A stretch of DNA of 64,000 bases from Tachinus rufipes (Eukaryota > Arthropoda > Insecta > Coleoptera > Staphylinidae), in contig OZ010741.1 of the NCBI GenBank assembly GCA_963932245.1, positions 100,185,060-100,249,059 of the forward strand, written 5' to 3'. Of the stretch, positions 21,866 to 33,250 are shown one piece after another. How positions within the stretch are numbered: the stretch's first letter is position 1; every line of letters starts with the position of its first letter. A program made the translations under genes and the position numbers. The notes under the pieces were generated by a model. It did not search any database. It was not told the DNA's origin and saw nothing but the letters and a program-made list of their open reading frames with translations.

Positions 21866-22205
21866 ACAACTGCATATTATTTGATAAATTTTGCAATTGT
21901 TTTTAAAGAGGTAGCGTAAGATATTAGTGTAGTGTTGTCAGCATAGTGAAGAATATACGAATTTGGTTTAAAATGGTTTGAATTTGGATTATAAATGTCT
22001 GAACAAAAAATGTTATTAAGGAGAGGAGACAAAGACTATCCTTGCGGAACACCTTGGTGGGGAGAAAAAGAATTGGAATATGTTTGTGGCGAAATAGTTA
22101 ATCTCAGGGTTTTCGGCAAGCGGTTCTACCAACTCCGGGAAATAAATTACAGCTGATAGTGTAAATGAATATTCTTTATTAATTATCATCAATGTAATAT
22201 GCAAT
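21866..22205 (-). pseudogene. LINE reverse-transcriptase fragment, copy 2
   Basis: This diverged duplicate of the preceding fragment carries HQGVPQG and SLSPLL with a stop replacing one codon (about 21,975-22,065). Both copies end in the same CAGCTG-containing module, also found at 24,775. Confidence 0.65.
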
Positions 22206-24290
22206 TTATCAGGTATACATGGGGTGGCCTAACTTGTCACAACTGTCCCATTCTGGGGAGTCCAGGAAGGTTTGTAGGCGACCTGCACTTCCCAGAACAA
22301 GGAATGTAGCGTTTAAAATGACAAAAAGTTTTAGTGGCAATACGTTTTTCAATCAAATAAGGACCCTAAAAAAAATGGTTTCTCTATTCAACGCAGAGAA
22401 GACGGGGGGATTAGCTCGTAATATCACCTATCGCCTTCTTTAAAAATTATCGCCGGAGAGTCGGAAGGACACTCCTAACACCTGGTCAATGCACCTGGTA
22501 AAAGAACTGACTGCCGTTTTTAACCCAAAAGGTAAAACTGTAAAATGGTAGGCTCGAGTACCGACTCTAAATCCGATATACTGACGATGCTCACGTTTAA
22601 TGGGTTTTTGAAGCAGTTAAATCCAAACTGTAAATGAAATTTACCTCTGATTAACCTGCAAGTCTTCAATTGACCGCGGTAGTTCGGTTTCCGACTTAAT
22701 GACTGAGTCGAGTCGTCTCGCATCTAAACAAACGCGAACAGTGTAATCTTTCTTTGCGATAGTGAGTAGCGGACTACCGTATGTGGTGTGGGATCGTTCA
22801 ATGACCTCCCATGCCTCCATTATGTCAATGTCAGCCTAAACAGACGTTCGATATGCCACTGAAATAGGATGTGAAAGGAGTGGGATCTATCAAATTAATT
22901 TGATGCTCGTATTCTATAGTTAAACCCGGGCGATTAGAAAAGATTGTTGAGTGTTTTTGGAGAATGGAAGTAAATATTGTTTTTTGATCCAATGATAAAA
23001 TAATTTCTAGACTAACATCCATTATCTCAGCATTAGTACATTCTGATATAATGGCTTGGGGTTGTGATTAGTCGATTGCACAGTTGCGCAGGGAAGTTAA
23101 AGGCGGAATTAAATCATGTTTCACAATAGTTTTCGGAACCTCCAAAAGTTTATCACCAAGTGAAAACGACCAGTCCTCGCTTTTCCTGAAAACGGGCACA
23201 TAAATTTGGAATTATTAAAAATTCAAAAGTAGAAATAAAATTATTAATTGCAAAAGGCATTAATAATTGATTGGTTACGCGGCTTAATTTAGTTTTAAAA
23301 GCCGCTTTGACTTTGATACCTTGGACAGGCAGTACAACAACATTCACCAACGCGGCACTTATTTGTTAAATAACTTTATAAGTAATGCACGAAATTTCAC
23401 TTCCGGTATCTACACCAGTGCGGAAAATTGAAACTTTTCAAAAGCAATGGTTAACACCGGAAAGTGAATCAGTGCTTCCCGTGCTCAAATTCACATTCTT
23501 CAACAAATAAGGCCTCTCCTTGATTTTGATTGCCAAAATGCTTGACTCGTTTTATGACACTAACGTCCGAGTCTAAACAGTAGTGTCGTTGTAGTTTTCT
23601 TGATCCACATGTTCAACGTATTTATTGTCGTCAAAAGCTAGATTAGCAATTGCATTGGTATGAAGTGGTCTAACAATATTATTTGGATGAGTTTGGTAGT
23701 TCAGGCTAGACCGAACAGAACTAAAACGTTGCTAAAAGTTTGATTTTTCGAAATGAATTCCACAACGCGCAATACCGACAACGCTTGCCGAATATTTGAA
23801 GTCCCAATTAAACAAGTTGCAATGTGTAGCGGAAAGTGCCGAACAATAAAATAGATTAGATGTTCATCTTTGAAAAATTGAGCTGCGATTCTAAGCGACC
23901 GAGAATCCCATGATGTTTAAAAAAAACAATATTATTTAAAAAAAAAATCCAGCACTAAAATCATCAAAATCTAGGCTCGTGTATGAAATGGCTATAAACC
24001 AATCATAAGTTCTATTTTTAAATAATTGATGACCACATAATATTAATTGCAAAAGTGACACATTATCAACTTCTATTTCACTTTCTAATTCGTTGAAAAA
24101 TAGAACTGGATGTAAATTAATCCAGTCAAATGTTGGTAAGGCTTTACATATCTTGTTAAGATTAATAATATAAGGTATTGACGCTACATGGCGATCACCT
24201 AAATTATCGTTTACGCCATCATCTGTTGATTGATATATAGCGTAGTCATATCGGTTAACATTATTGTTTCCAAGCCTCATTTACTACTTA
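22206..24290 (-). pseudogene. Decayed Ty3/gypsy gag-protease-RT
   Basis: Read from right to left the order is that of a gypsy polyprotein. A gag-like segment (23,936-24,280, LPTFDWINLHPVLFFNELES) is followed by an aspartic protease with an intact DTG motif (VDTGSEISCI, about 23,400-23,425) and its body (23,150-23,350). The linker to the polymerase (FSNRPGLTIEYEHQINL, about 22,900-22,950) is next. The beginning of the reverse transcriptase (TVRVCLDARRLDS about 22,715-22,750, VLPFGLKTAV about 22,505-22,535) closes it. Stops and frameshifts separate every part. RNase H and integrase are missing at the left. Confidence 0.75.
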
Positions 24291-24774
24291 TCCCATCGGC
24301 GGTTTGGGAGTAGTGGTTAACAGACTTGGGATATAATGCTGTTGCTGTGACATTTTTTGTTAACATGTTACTGTGTACATTATAAGCAGAATAAGAATTA
24401 GTATTTATATTTCCAATATCCTCCCCCCTGATTTGGAATATTGTGCGGTGTAATGAGGATTTAACCCATTTAGTGCAGTATAAATTGGGTTTAATCTAAC
24501 ATATGCATTCCCAACTTCATGATTATTTGTGGACAACAAGTTTGTGCTTGTGTTTGACAGTGATAATGAATTATTCATTTGTTCAGTGAATATTCAACAT
24601 TCTTCAAAGCTCAGGTATTTTATTTTTATTTAATTGTGCATTATTATTATTATTATTATTATTATTAACAACATTTAATGAAATAGGAATTGCACCTGTG
24701 GAACTATTAAGAATGTCCCCCAATGTGTTAGAGTGACCTATTACAAATGGTTTGGAAGTCACCTCAAATAACCC
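24291..24774 (-). other. Probable gag N-terminal debris with ATT microsatellite
   Basis: On the minus strand the (ATT)n run at 24,642-24,667 would encode an asparagine stretch, as seen in some gag N-termini. It lies just upstream of the gypsy gag fragment. Stops break the frame, so this is only a likely extension. Confidence 0.4.
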
Positions 24775-24860
24775 AGCTGGTAATGTAAATGGATATTATT
24801 TATTAATTATCATCAATGTTATTATATAAATATAATGTAATTTATAAAAGGACTCACTCG
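24775..24860. repeat. CAGCTG-module repeat, third copy
   Basis: GTAAATGGATATTATTTATT and the following AATTATCATCAATGT also occur at 21,813-21,850 and 22,150-22,205 with small changes. The module may be an LTR end of the minus-strand gypsy element or a separate repeat. Confidence 0.6.
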
Positions 24861-25923
24861 CACTTGTCCATAAAAAATAAAAAACAAAAAATAAAATAAA
24901 AATATGTTAATCTTAACCTTACCACCATGTAAATGTAAAAAAGATATGATGTATATTTATTTAATCAAATAAAGTTTGTATTTAACTTACCTACGCAGGT
25001 AACTACATAAATTGATTTAATTTATGAAACGGCTCAGAAAACGGCAGATTTATTGTAAGCAGCACATGTGTTCTTGATGAAAATCAGCAGTAAAAGCAGG
25101 AAGGATAAATTCTTTATGGTCAAGTCAAAAGACCTGACCTGATAGGTAAGTATTAATTTATTATATGTGCGTATTATTTTAAATAAAAATTTGTTCATTA
25201 ATTTTATTACAAGCGTTTATATATTTAGTCATGTCTGTATTGTAATATTAAGTTAAGTAAAAATATGCAACATTAAAATTTCGATTGAAGAAGTCAATCA
25301 GTTTTTTAATGCATCGAGTTAAATATTAATACGAGTCATGTACAATTAATACTTGCAAAAAACAATAATTAAAAAATGAAACTGTACTTGCATAATTGAT
25401 TTCAAAATTGCAACATATCAAATAACTTAAGAACGTTCGTGTTGTATTGTTATTGCGCACATGAGTATTGCCAATTAGACTTGGTTATTGAGAAAAGTTT
25501 TATTTCGGTAGAATTGTATAGATTATCTCTAAATTTTTGTCATAAACACAACATGACAAGACATGTTAAAGATATAGAACATATTTTGATGGGAAAACAA
25601 TTAATACATCATCGGTTGCTTTAGTATCAAACTTTAATCTAGGTAACGTTAAATCTGAGCAGGCATACCGAACAATTAAAATGGAAACTAAAATAAGCTA
25701 GATAAAATGTTGATAATATCTATGACATGATGATAATGCAACGTGAAAACGCTAATTATTTACAGCAAGTTGCAAGTTTACTATATGTCAGCATATTTAG
25801 TAAAAAGCAACTGGAAATTGTCAAGAAAAGTCCTAAGCATTCCAGATTAATACTTAGATGCGAGTGGTTCAGTAGTTTAGAAGCCAATACTTTATTTTTC
25901 AGTTCTCCAACTTCTCGAAATAG
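24861..25923. other. AT-rich stretch, no recognised gene
   Basis: A 61-codon open frame (25,439-25,624) has a plausible mixed composition but matches nothing I know. A GATAGGTAAGTATT sequence near 25,140 resembles a 5' splice site, without any supporting exon. Confidence 0.4.
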
Positions 25924-26939
25924 ATGCTGAGAAAAGAAAGCGCATTTGTCAAACTTGACAAAAAGATCACCAAGATCAACCAAGTATTTGAAGGATTTTC
26001 TTCCAAAAGCGTGTTGGATGCACTTAGAATTTATGTCCTCGACTATGGAAGTCGTCACGCCGAGACTGCAGGAAACTGAGGTTACCTTCCGAACCATGCA
26101 GTCTTCGCATGCCGAGAAAATCCGTGGATTGGAAAAAACCATTTCGCAGATGCGAAGCACGATAGAGCGTTTAGTTAAAATGCTTGGAAGGATCCGTCGA
26201 TTAAGGCCAATAATTCTAATTTTGATTATGTGTTGAAGGAACAGGAGCCACCGCTGCCGCATGCAATTAATAAGCCAGCCCACACACTAATTTCCGACTC
26301 CTCGTCAGAAGCAGAATCCTTCAAAGACAGCGGTGTGAAAGTTGTCCGCGCTATCAACATCAGCGACGGCATCCGTTTTACTTTGAATTCCATGGATGAA
26401 TGACTTCCGTAAAGCTACGGAAATCCTGCAAGCTCCTAAGTTTTATCAAACTCGAAAAATCCGTCAATGCAATTATCAAAAACAGTCTCACTCTGAGGAA
26501 GATGTTAAAAAAACGCTGGAATACAACGTTCTTTCAATAACCCTACTGTTGTATGTGCAGCTCGAATATTCCAGTAAAAGTCGAGAAATTTTTAACATTT
26601 TTGAGCTTTTTGGTCTGACCAATAAGGTTGTAACTAAACGACAAACAGGCAAAATCTGCCCGTGCCGTACATGTCAGTGCTATGGGCACACGGCATCCAG
26701 GTGCTATGAAAAACGTAAACGCGCAGCCCAAATGCGCCTTATGCTCAGGGGAACACACGGCATCATTCGCTGGCTGTGATGTTCGTAAGAAATTACGGGC
26801 ACAGCAAGTTAAGCAGCGGAATAAAATCCGCTTGCAATCCGGTCCAAAAGCTATTAATTGCAATATAGCAGAGTTTTTCAAACAAATCACGGCCTCTGAA
26901 GCAACGCCTATATGGTTGGCGTCGTGGGGCGCTTTTTGA
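25924..26939 (+). pseudogene. Jockey-type LINE ORF1 remains
   Basis: The first frame runs from ATG 25,924 (KLDKKITKINQVFEGFSSKS) and breaks after about 45 codons. A later frame has EEDVKKTLEYNVLSITLLLY, IFNIFELFGLTNKV and GKICPCRTCQCYGHTASRCY (about 26,495-26,710), the ORF1 core and first zinc knuckle. A third frame has the next knuckle (CALCSGEHTASFAGC, about 26,735-26,780) and the basic tail. The order is that of the gag-like protein of Jockey-group LINEs. It has at least three frameshifts and no ORF2 after it. Confidence 0.75.
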
Positions 26940-27167
26940 ATACTTATTTTCATATTTAGTTGGGAAGGTTATGCACAATTTTTTTTTACATTACTGTTTA
27001 TGTGCTGCACTTACGGATATGTTCAACGGGGCGGATTTTTTATTCACATTTATGATTGTTAGTTTTTGCGCAACCCCATATAAATATAGTAACAATATAC
27101 ATACATATGAAAAAATATAGTTTTAGAATCTCGCGACCCCAGGATTTTGCTAAGCGACCCCATTTGA
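26940..27167. other. Short non-coding spacer
   Basis: T-rich DNA with nothing recognisable, between the LINE ORF1 remnant and repeat family R. Confidence 0.5.
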
Positions 27168-28072
27168 TCTAAACCAAAGAATTTTCTGCCGAGTATTTGT
27201 TAATACTGTTATTCATAAATTGAACTTTATGGATTATTCTTTAACTAAAGCCAACTGATACAATGGATGGAAATATTTTTGTTACCAATCAAATTAAAAT
27301 ATATTGCCATAACAAAATAATTTTTAAAATCAAATACTTCTACAAGCCATCGAGTATTCTTTATTAATATTAAAATACAATTACAATAATAAATGCTGTC
27401 GAGGGAGAAATAAAAATGTTAGAAGAAATTATAATTATATTGATACAATGGGTAAATATCAATTAAATGAAAATAAAGATTAAGAAATCTACCATCTAGA
27501 AGCTATTGAATAATCTGCGTCAAGTGTTAGAACACAGCTAGAATACAATACTGCTGATTGAACATCTTTCAACAATGGGGAAGCAAATGGAATTGTTTTA
27601 CTCATTTTAAAGCTTATATAATTCTAAATTGGTAAAAAGATTGAAGAATTTTAAATCATAATAATAATTGCATTTTTTTATCAATTTACAATTTAAGTTA
27701 TTTATTTATATTTTATGTTCTTTATATACCTACTATTTTAAATTTAAGCATGTGTGACAAGCGTACATTTTCTTATATGTAACTATATATGCAGCAAAGT
27801 GTTAGTAAACACATATTATTATTATTATAGTTGGCACATTAAAGATTCATCTAAACCAATTTCCTCTCGAGTATTTTGTTAATACTGTTATTCATAATAA
27901 AAACTCATCTAAACCAATTTTCTGCTAAGTATTTTGTTAATACTGTTATTCATAAATTGAACTTTATGGATTATTCTTTAACTAAAAGCGAACTGATAGA
28001 ATGGATAGAAATAATTATGTTATCAATCAAATTAAAATAAATTGCCATAACAAAATAAATCTTCAATAAGTA
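27168..28072. repeat. Repeat family R, two adjacent copies
   Basis: The hallmark is GAGTATTTTGTTAATACTG followed by TTATTCATAAATTGAAC and CCAACTGATACAATGGATGG. A first copy runs 27,168-27,830 and a second starts at 27,842. The first 58 bases of the second are themselves duplicated (27,842-27,899 and 27,900-27,960). Other copies lie at 29,220-29,880, 48,171-49,284 and 51,571-51,845. It encodes no protein. Confidence 0.8.
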
Positions 28073-28573
28073 TTTTCTTTAGTTTACTTACTAAATTTTT
28101 TTATTTGAAAAATCTATATTTGAAATAAACTTTATAAAATTGATTATTACCATGGTTTTATTTATTTTCTTATTTCAGCTCTAAGAGTTCAAAATGTAAA
28201 TAGCTTTCTTGCTCGTGTTGAACATATTCAATGAAATTATATATCTTTCAAAACCATATGAAGTTAGAGATTGTTTTGTTGCATTTGAAGAAAAATGGAA
28301 TTGCATAATTATTTCTAGTAAATTATATCATAGACATTGTCAATTTAAAATTGAAAATTTTAGCAAACCAATAATCATTACCTTAATGGTACAAATGAAA
28401 CAACAAGAAGTGTTTGGTTTATAAATATATAATATATAATATTAGTCATTTGATATAATTCAATATTTTATTACTTTATTATTTATTTATATTTAATTAA
28501 GTTTTTATTATAAAACTATTAAGAAATCGTTTTACTAACGCAAAAACATGTTCGATTTAACAATGTATTTCAA
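28073..28573. other. AT-rich stretch with one unidentified short ORF
   Basis: The frame 28,209-28,424 (71 codons, starting MLVLNIFNEIIYLSKPYEVR) is preceded by a TTATTTCAG that could be a 3' splice site. I do not recognise the product, and there is no sign of selection. Confidence 0.3.
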
Positions 28574-28777
28574 ATGTACTACATACCAAATGTAGAAGTA
28601 GACTGGATTCAAGTTGCAGTGGACCGAGGAAGATTTCAAAGAAGAAATCAAAGAAGATATCGAAAAAGAAATCAAAGAAGATTTCAAAGAAGAAAAAAAC
28701 ATATATTATATAAAAAAATGTTTTATTTGACGAATCCTAGCCTTTTCACGTACATCATATGCTTTTTTCGACGTTAA
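28574..28777 (+). other. Unidentified ORF containing an Arg-rich tetrapeptide repeat
   Basis: The 67-codon frame includes six units of a 12-bp tandem array (28,626-28,697) that translates to four-residue units such as RFQR, RNQR, RYRK, RNQR, RFQR. It is probably the translation of a microsatellite-like array, not a gene. Confidence 0.3.
28626..28697 (+). repeat. 12-bp tandem repeat, 6 copies
   Basis: Units of the type AAAGAAGATTTC alternate with AAAGAAGAAATC. All are 12 bp long, with no gaps. Confidence 0.9.
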
Positions 28778-29219
28778 ATCTTTTGTATAAGTTGAATATT
28801 GGGGTAATTTGCCAGTTGCAATTCTTTTTCATAAAATCCTCCTTGAATTGATTGTTGTGTTTGATCCTCTAGTTGAGTCTAGTAAATATGTATAAGGGTT
28901 GGAATATTTAATTTTTTTTACTTTAAAGACTTCATTTATCACCAGTTCATTGTATAAAAACACTCGTATTTATATATTGAAACACTATCATCAACTTTTT
29001 ATTTTAATTTTTAAAATTATTATATAAATTATTTAATATTTGTTTTTCATTTTTTGATGAAACATCAGCTGGTTTTATATTAATTGTTGAATGTTTGGTA
29101 GTATTATATTTTAAAACAATTTCAGTTCAATGCACTTTTTTATTGTTTTTTTTTAATTTTTATTGAATATGACATATATGTACATATTCAATAAAAATTA
29201 CTAGTGTGTGAGTGAGAAA
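28778..29219. other. AT-rich spacer containing a palindrome
   Basis: Nothing coding. The palindrome at 29,154-29,200 is listed separately. Confidence 0.5.
29154..29200. repeat. 18-bp perfect palindromic arms
   Basis: TAATTTTTATTGAATATG (29,154-29,171) is exactly complementary to 29,183-29,200. The 11-base loop is itself nearly palindromic, so all 47 bases could form one hairpin or cruciform. Confidence 0.95.
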
Positions 29220-29880
29220 AAAAATCTTTGAAGAAACTAGAATTATATTGATTCAAAATATAAAAATGTATGTTTTGGTGCAAAATAGGTTAACGAGTTT
29301 GAAATGAAATTCCAACCCTACAAGTTTCAATCTATTCATTAAGACAGTTTAAAAAACTGGTAACACTAGTAAAAGTAAGAGTTGGTATTTAGTTATCAAT
29401 TTATAATATAAGTTATTTATTTATATTTTTTGTATTTTATATTTTATTTTAAGTTTTAACTGATACAATGGATGGAAAAAATTATGCTTCCAATCAAATT
29501 AAAATAAATTGCAATAATAAAATAAATCTTCAAATCAAATACTGCTACAAGCCACCGAGTATTCTTCATAAATATTAAAATACAACTACACTATTAAATG
29601 CTGTCGAGCGAGAAGAAAAAATAATATTTGAAGAAATTATAATAATCTGTGTTAAGTGTTAGAACACAACTGCAACAAATATTTTAAAAATGGGGAAGCA
29701 TATGAAATTGTTTTACTCATTTTAAAGTTTATCTAATTATAAATTTAAACTAATGATTGAAAAAAAAAGTTGAAGAATTTGAAATAAAATTTCAATCCTA
29801 CAGGTTTCAATTAAATCATTGGTTAATATTTCTTTCCAATTTCCCGCTGAGTATTTTGTTAATACTGTTTGCAAAACTAA
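29220..29880. repeat. Repeat family R, partial copies
   Basis: Segment 29,220-29,440 matches 48,190-48,420 (for example AAATTCCAACCCTACAAG and AAGACAGTTTAAA). Segment 29,455-29,880 matches the central part of the copy at 27,168, including TACAAGCCACCGAGTATTC and the closing GAGTATTTTGTTAATACTG. Confidence 0.75.
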
Positions 29881-29923
29881 ATTAATAAAATCGACTGTAA
29901 AAATTTATAAAAATTGTGTCCTG

Positions 29924-29948
29924 TTTTTTTTTTTTTTTTTTTTTTTTT
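29924..29948 (+). repeat. Poly(T) run, 25 bases
   Basis: An uninterrupted T run, read on the minus strand as a poly(A) tail. It could mark the end of a retroposed sequence, but no element was identified next to it. Confidence 0.9.
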
Positions 29949-31189
29949 AACATGGATCTGCGCAACCTTGCACACCTAGCCGTTCTCGTCTATTTTTAAA
30001 TTTTAATAAAAGACACCGGTTATTGACAATAACAACAATGACCAACAGCCGAAGAATGGTAACAAGTTCATCCGAAGCGCATTAATCTTTGCCAAAGAAT
30101 GGTAATGTAGCCATTGGCGAACCCCATGAAGACCCAGAATCTTTATGGAAAGGTACTTTGACCAACAGCAGATTTCGACAACTAATAAACTTTGCACCTT
30201 AGCACCGAGGCCAGAAAGACGAGGCCATGGATCGATCCTAGTATTCAGCAAGCCCTGGAATTTTGTTATGCTTTGCCGATCTTAAACAACTGATCAGCAA
30301 GGTGAAAACAAACATAGAACACTAAAACTCTAAAAAGTTTGGAAAACAACAAGAGAGCCGGGCAGTGTAGGGTTCATGAGCCCTTTAAACCGCATGTCAA
30401 GGGTTGTCCTGTCTATCAACGAGCAAAACCACCTGGCACATATATGAGTCAAACCACTAAAGATCTCAATAACTCCGACCACCGCACCATCCAGTTAGCC
30501 ACAAGCAAAGCTGTAGTTTGGTTTATATAGTTTCCGTTGGTCATATCATTTAGGTAATTGTGGGTTCATTGAAATTAGAGTATTGTATTTAGGGTTATAT
30601 TTGTTAATTATTATTGTAGTGTTTTATATTGTGTCTTTAATTTGTTGGTGTTGGATGTTGTTGTCAATTTTTGTAAAATTATTTGCTTTTATGTATTCTT
30701 TTACTTTATTGTTAATTTTGTAGAAATACAAATTCTGCTCCTTTGTCTGTGTGTCAATTGTGACTGTAATGTTATTTATTTTATTTTTTAATCCTCGCAT
30801 TGTCTTTTCCTCAGCCGTTTTAATTTGTGTTGAAGTTTTTTTTTGCATTCTTCTTGTTTAAGACTTTTGTTTGCTTTGCCTTTTATGATTTTTTTTGTGG
30901 GTGTCTGTTATATTGCAGTGTCAATTTGTATTGCTTGTAACTATTATTGTTAGATTTAGTTGCAAATTTGTATCCTTTATTTAGGAGGTCTATTTCATTA
31001 AGGGTTACTGTAATGATAACTCTTGTTATGAAAATTGTGTATGTTTTTAAATTTTTCTGTTTATTTTAATTAATTTTTTTATACATTTTTAAAACATTTT
31101 TTTAAAACTATTTTATTAAGTAGTGACTAATTTCAGTTTTTCTATCACCCTGTTGTATCCCACAACGTCGGTACTTGCACACGTCTGGA
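29949..31189. other. Unassigned stretch, T-rich in the second half
   Basis: The part 30,000-30,530 has normal base composition and a 63-codon frame with CRVHEPFKPHVKGCPVYQRA. The KGCPVYQ motif recalls the end of Jockey ORF1 zinc-finger regions, but too little is left to call it. The part 30,531-31,130 is T-rich with no gene seen. Confidence 0.35.
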
Positions 31190-31380
31190 AAAGAGGACAC
31201 TCTTATTATTTGAATTTAATGTGTTTTAAGATAAGGTATAATCTACCCGATGTTCAAAATATTAGAGGGTGTGTTTTATGACTTTTCAGAAGAGCACATT
31301 TTACAAATGGTAAATATTTATATTGATTTATATTTTAATTTAATATTTATTCCCAGAATTCTGAAAGTGTGTTTACCACC
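31190..31380. repeat. Unnamed repeat, second copy
   Basis: It shares GATTTATATTTTAATTTAAT and GTGTTTACCACC in the same order with about 20,545-20,735. Confidence 0.55.
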
Positions 31381-32044
31381 AGGGCCGTGGCAACATATTG
31401 TGCGGTGCACACGGCGGCCAAATGAATAAAGCGGCCAAAAGAGATAGTCGCTTTATCAAAATATTATTTCTGCCATTTTAGACTTGTTTTGTAGTAGATA
31501 GCTCTCTGGCTCAAAGGTGGTTAGACTTTGTTGTTTGTTTCACGTTTAATGTTTTGTAGTCGAACATTAGGAGCACATTTGGTAATCTGTATTCCAAAGG
31601 ATTATAAAAACTTAATAACAAATGCTTTTTAAACTAACAAGCAGTAAAAAAACGTGATTTTGTGCAAAAAAGTTATAGAAAACTCATTAAAATACTGTTT
31701 TTAACTAAAACAAAGAAAGCAATTTTAGACTAAAATGTTTTCAGAAAATGCGGTGTTTGAGTAAAAGTGATAACTTTTTAGACCAAAAAGTGATAATAAT
31801 TGTGATTTTGTGCAAAAACAGTTATACAAAACTTATAGAGAATACAGATTTTGGACTAAAAATTAAACTAAAAACGCAATCTTTTACTAAAACGTGTTAA
31901 AAAAATGCTGTTTCTAATTAAAAACTTAACAAAAACTGCATTTTCGAACAAAAAGTAATCAAAACATGTGATTTTGTGCAAAAAAGTTAATAAAAAGACT
32001 AAAAATGTAACAAAAAAATCAATCTTGGACAACGTGTTAAGAAA
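31381..32044 (+). repeat. Degenerate tandem repeat, roughly 150-165-bp period
   Basis: GTGATTTTGTGCAAAAA occurs at 31,654, 31,802 and 31,968, and a CGTGTTAA...TTAAAAACTTAA block occurs twice (about 31,889 and 32,033). The units are diverged. The array runs straight into the protease fragment that follows. Confidence 0.65.
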
Positions 32045-32089
32045 ATGATGTTTTTGATTAAAAACTTAATAATGATGTTGTACATTTAC

Positions 32090-32437
32090 CAGAAGATTAA
32101 ATTAAATTGTAAATATCAATCCATTTTTGTGTCTTGTGACAGATCAGAGAAAAAACATGTTAGATGTTTAATTGATAAAGATGCCGATTTATCATTAAGA
32201 AAATTGGATACGCTAAACGGTTCAGTTAAAGTATCACAAAATGTTATAAAAATATCGGCAATTGCAAATGAAAAAGAAAAAGAAACCTTAAAAATGTGTA
32301 GAGAAAAAGTAAACATTGGAGATAAATTTGTGGAGCACGAATTCCACATAATTCAAAATAATGTAAATATTATATATGATGCTATAAAAGGTATTGATTT
32401 CTTAGAAATACATCATGCAATTATAGATTTAAATTAA
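32090..32437 (+). pseudogene. Ty3/gypsy aspartic-protease fragment
   Basis: The frame has the retropepsin layout: CLIDKDADLSLRKLDTL (about 32,165-32,215) where family members have D-T/S-G-A, a middle CREKVNIGDKFVEHEFHII (about 32,298-32,350), and the closing IIYDAIKGIDFLEIHHAIIDL (about 32,370-32,432; given in part as GIDFLEIHHAIIDL). The catalytic D is present, but the following T/S-G has become K-D, so it cannot be active. It stays open for about 115 codons despite this. About 160 bases after its stop are AT-rich with no polymerase. Confidence 0.75.
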
Positions 32438-32699
32438 AAAAAAAATGTCAGTGTACGATAATGCATGCGAGTCATTGCCCGCAGGCAAACATTATGTTTT
32501 TGCTTCGGCAATTTTTAACGTAGTTTCAGAATCTAAAAAATAATAAATAAATATTTCTTAGAAACTTGTGAAGCACAGGAAATTAAAAAAAACTTATTTA
32601 TTGAAAATTCACTAACGGTAATAAAGTATTCGTTAAACTATACACAACCGGCGTATTCGTTAAATTACTTACTCCCTTCAAACAAACTAGCAAGTAGCT

Positions 32700-33250
32700 A
32701 GCTGGTGCAGATAATAGACCTAAAGGTTGCGGCTGTGCAAACAGAACCGACCGCAAATCATAACATTAGAACCTTAAAAAAAGTTTTCGCTGGTGCCGGT
32801 GCGGATCCCCAAGTCCGAAAAAAGCAATGAGATATTTGGTTTTGTGGTGCTGCTCTAATTCAAAATTAAAGTGGAAGCCAAAAAAAGGAATCGCGCAATA
32901 GCGCAAAGCACGTGCTGTCAAAGACACGGGCATACCTCAACGAGGCCAACCCAACCTGTAGGAAATGCGCCGGACTGCATAGAATATCGTATTGCCGCAA
33001 GAACACCAGCCGATTTGACCAGCCGAAGGAAAGTTACCGCGCAAAATCCTTTTTGCAAGTTACGAATCCCCCGAGGGACAATAGAGACACGCGAATAACC
33101 AAAATCTTCTTCGCCTTATCAGATCTTTAATAATGGATACAGATCCCATTAGTACTTAGAATAAGTTTCTGGAATGCATTTATCATTATAAATAAAATGG
33201 GAGAAGCAGAAGAATTCTTCTTCGACCACCAACTGGACTATTACTAGTCT
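32700..33250 (+). pseudogene. Jockey-type LINE ORF1 end and ORF2 start
   Basis: Two overlapping frames carry zinc-knuckle pieces (STCCQRHGHTSTR near 32,905-32,945 and NPTCRKCAGLHRISYC near 32,948-32,995). These are followed by RFDQPKESYRAKSFLQVTNP-type ORF1 tail. A new frame near 33,152 begins LRISFWNA, the usual first residues of Jockey ORF2 endonuclease. The endonuclease is lost after a few codons. Only the junction of the two genes survives. Confidence 0.7.

Noticed and set aside
24890..25160. Splice-like GGTAAGT motifs as evidence of a host gene
   Set aside because: No exon with coding character could be attached on either side.
30624..30848. 74-codon minus-strand open frame
   Set aside because: It is asparagine- and lysine-rich, as any frame in T-rich DNA would be, with no motif or supporting context.
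31380..31391. CAGGGCCGTGGC as a hAT terminal repeat
   Set aside because: It resembles some hAT starts, but no matching end, duplication or transposase was found near it.
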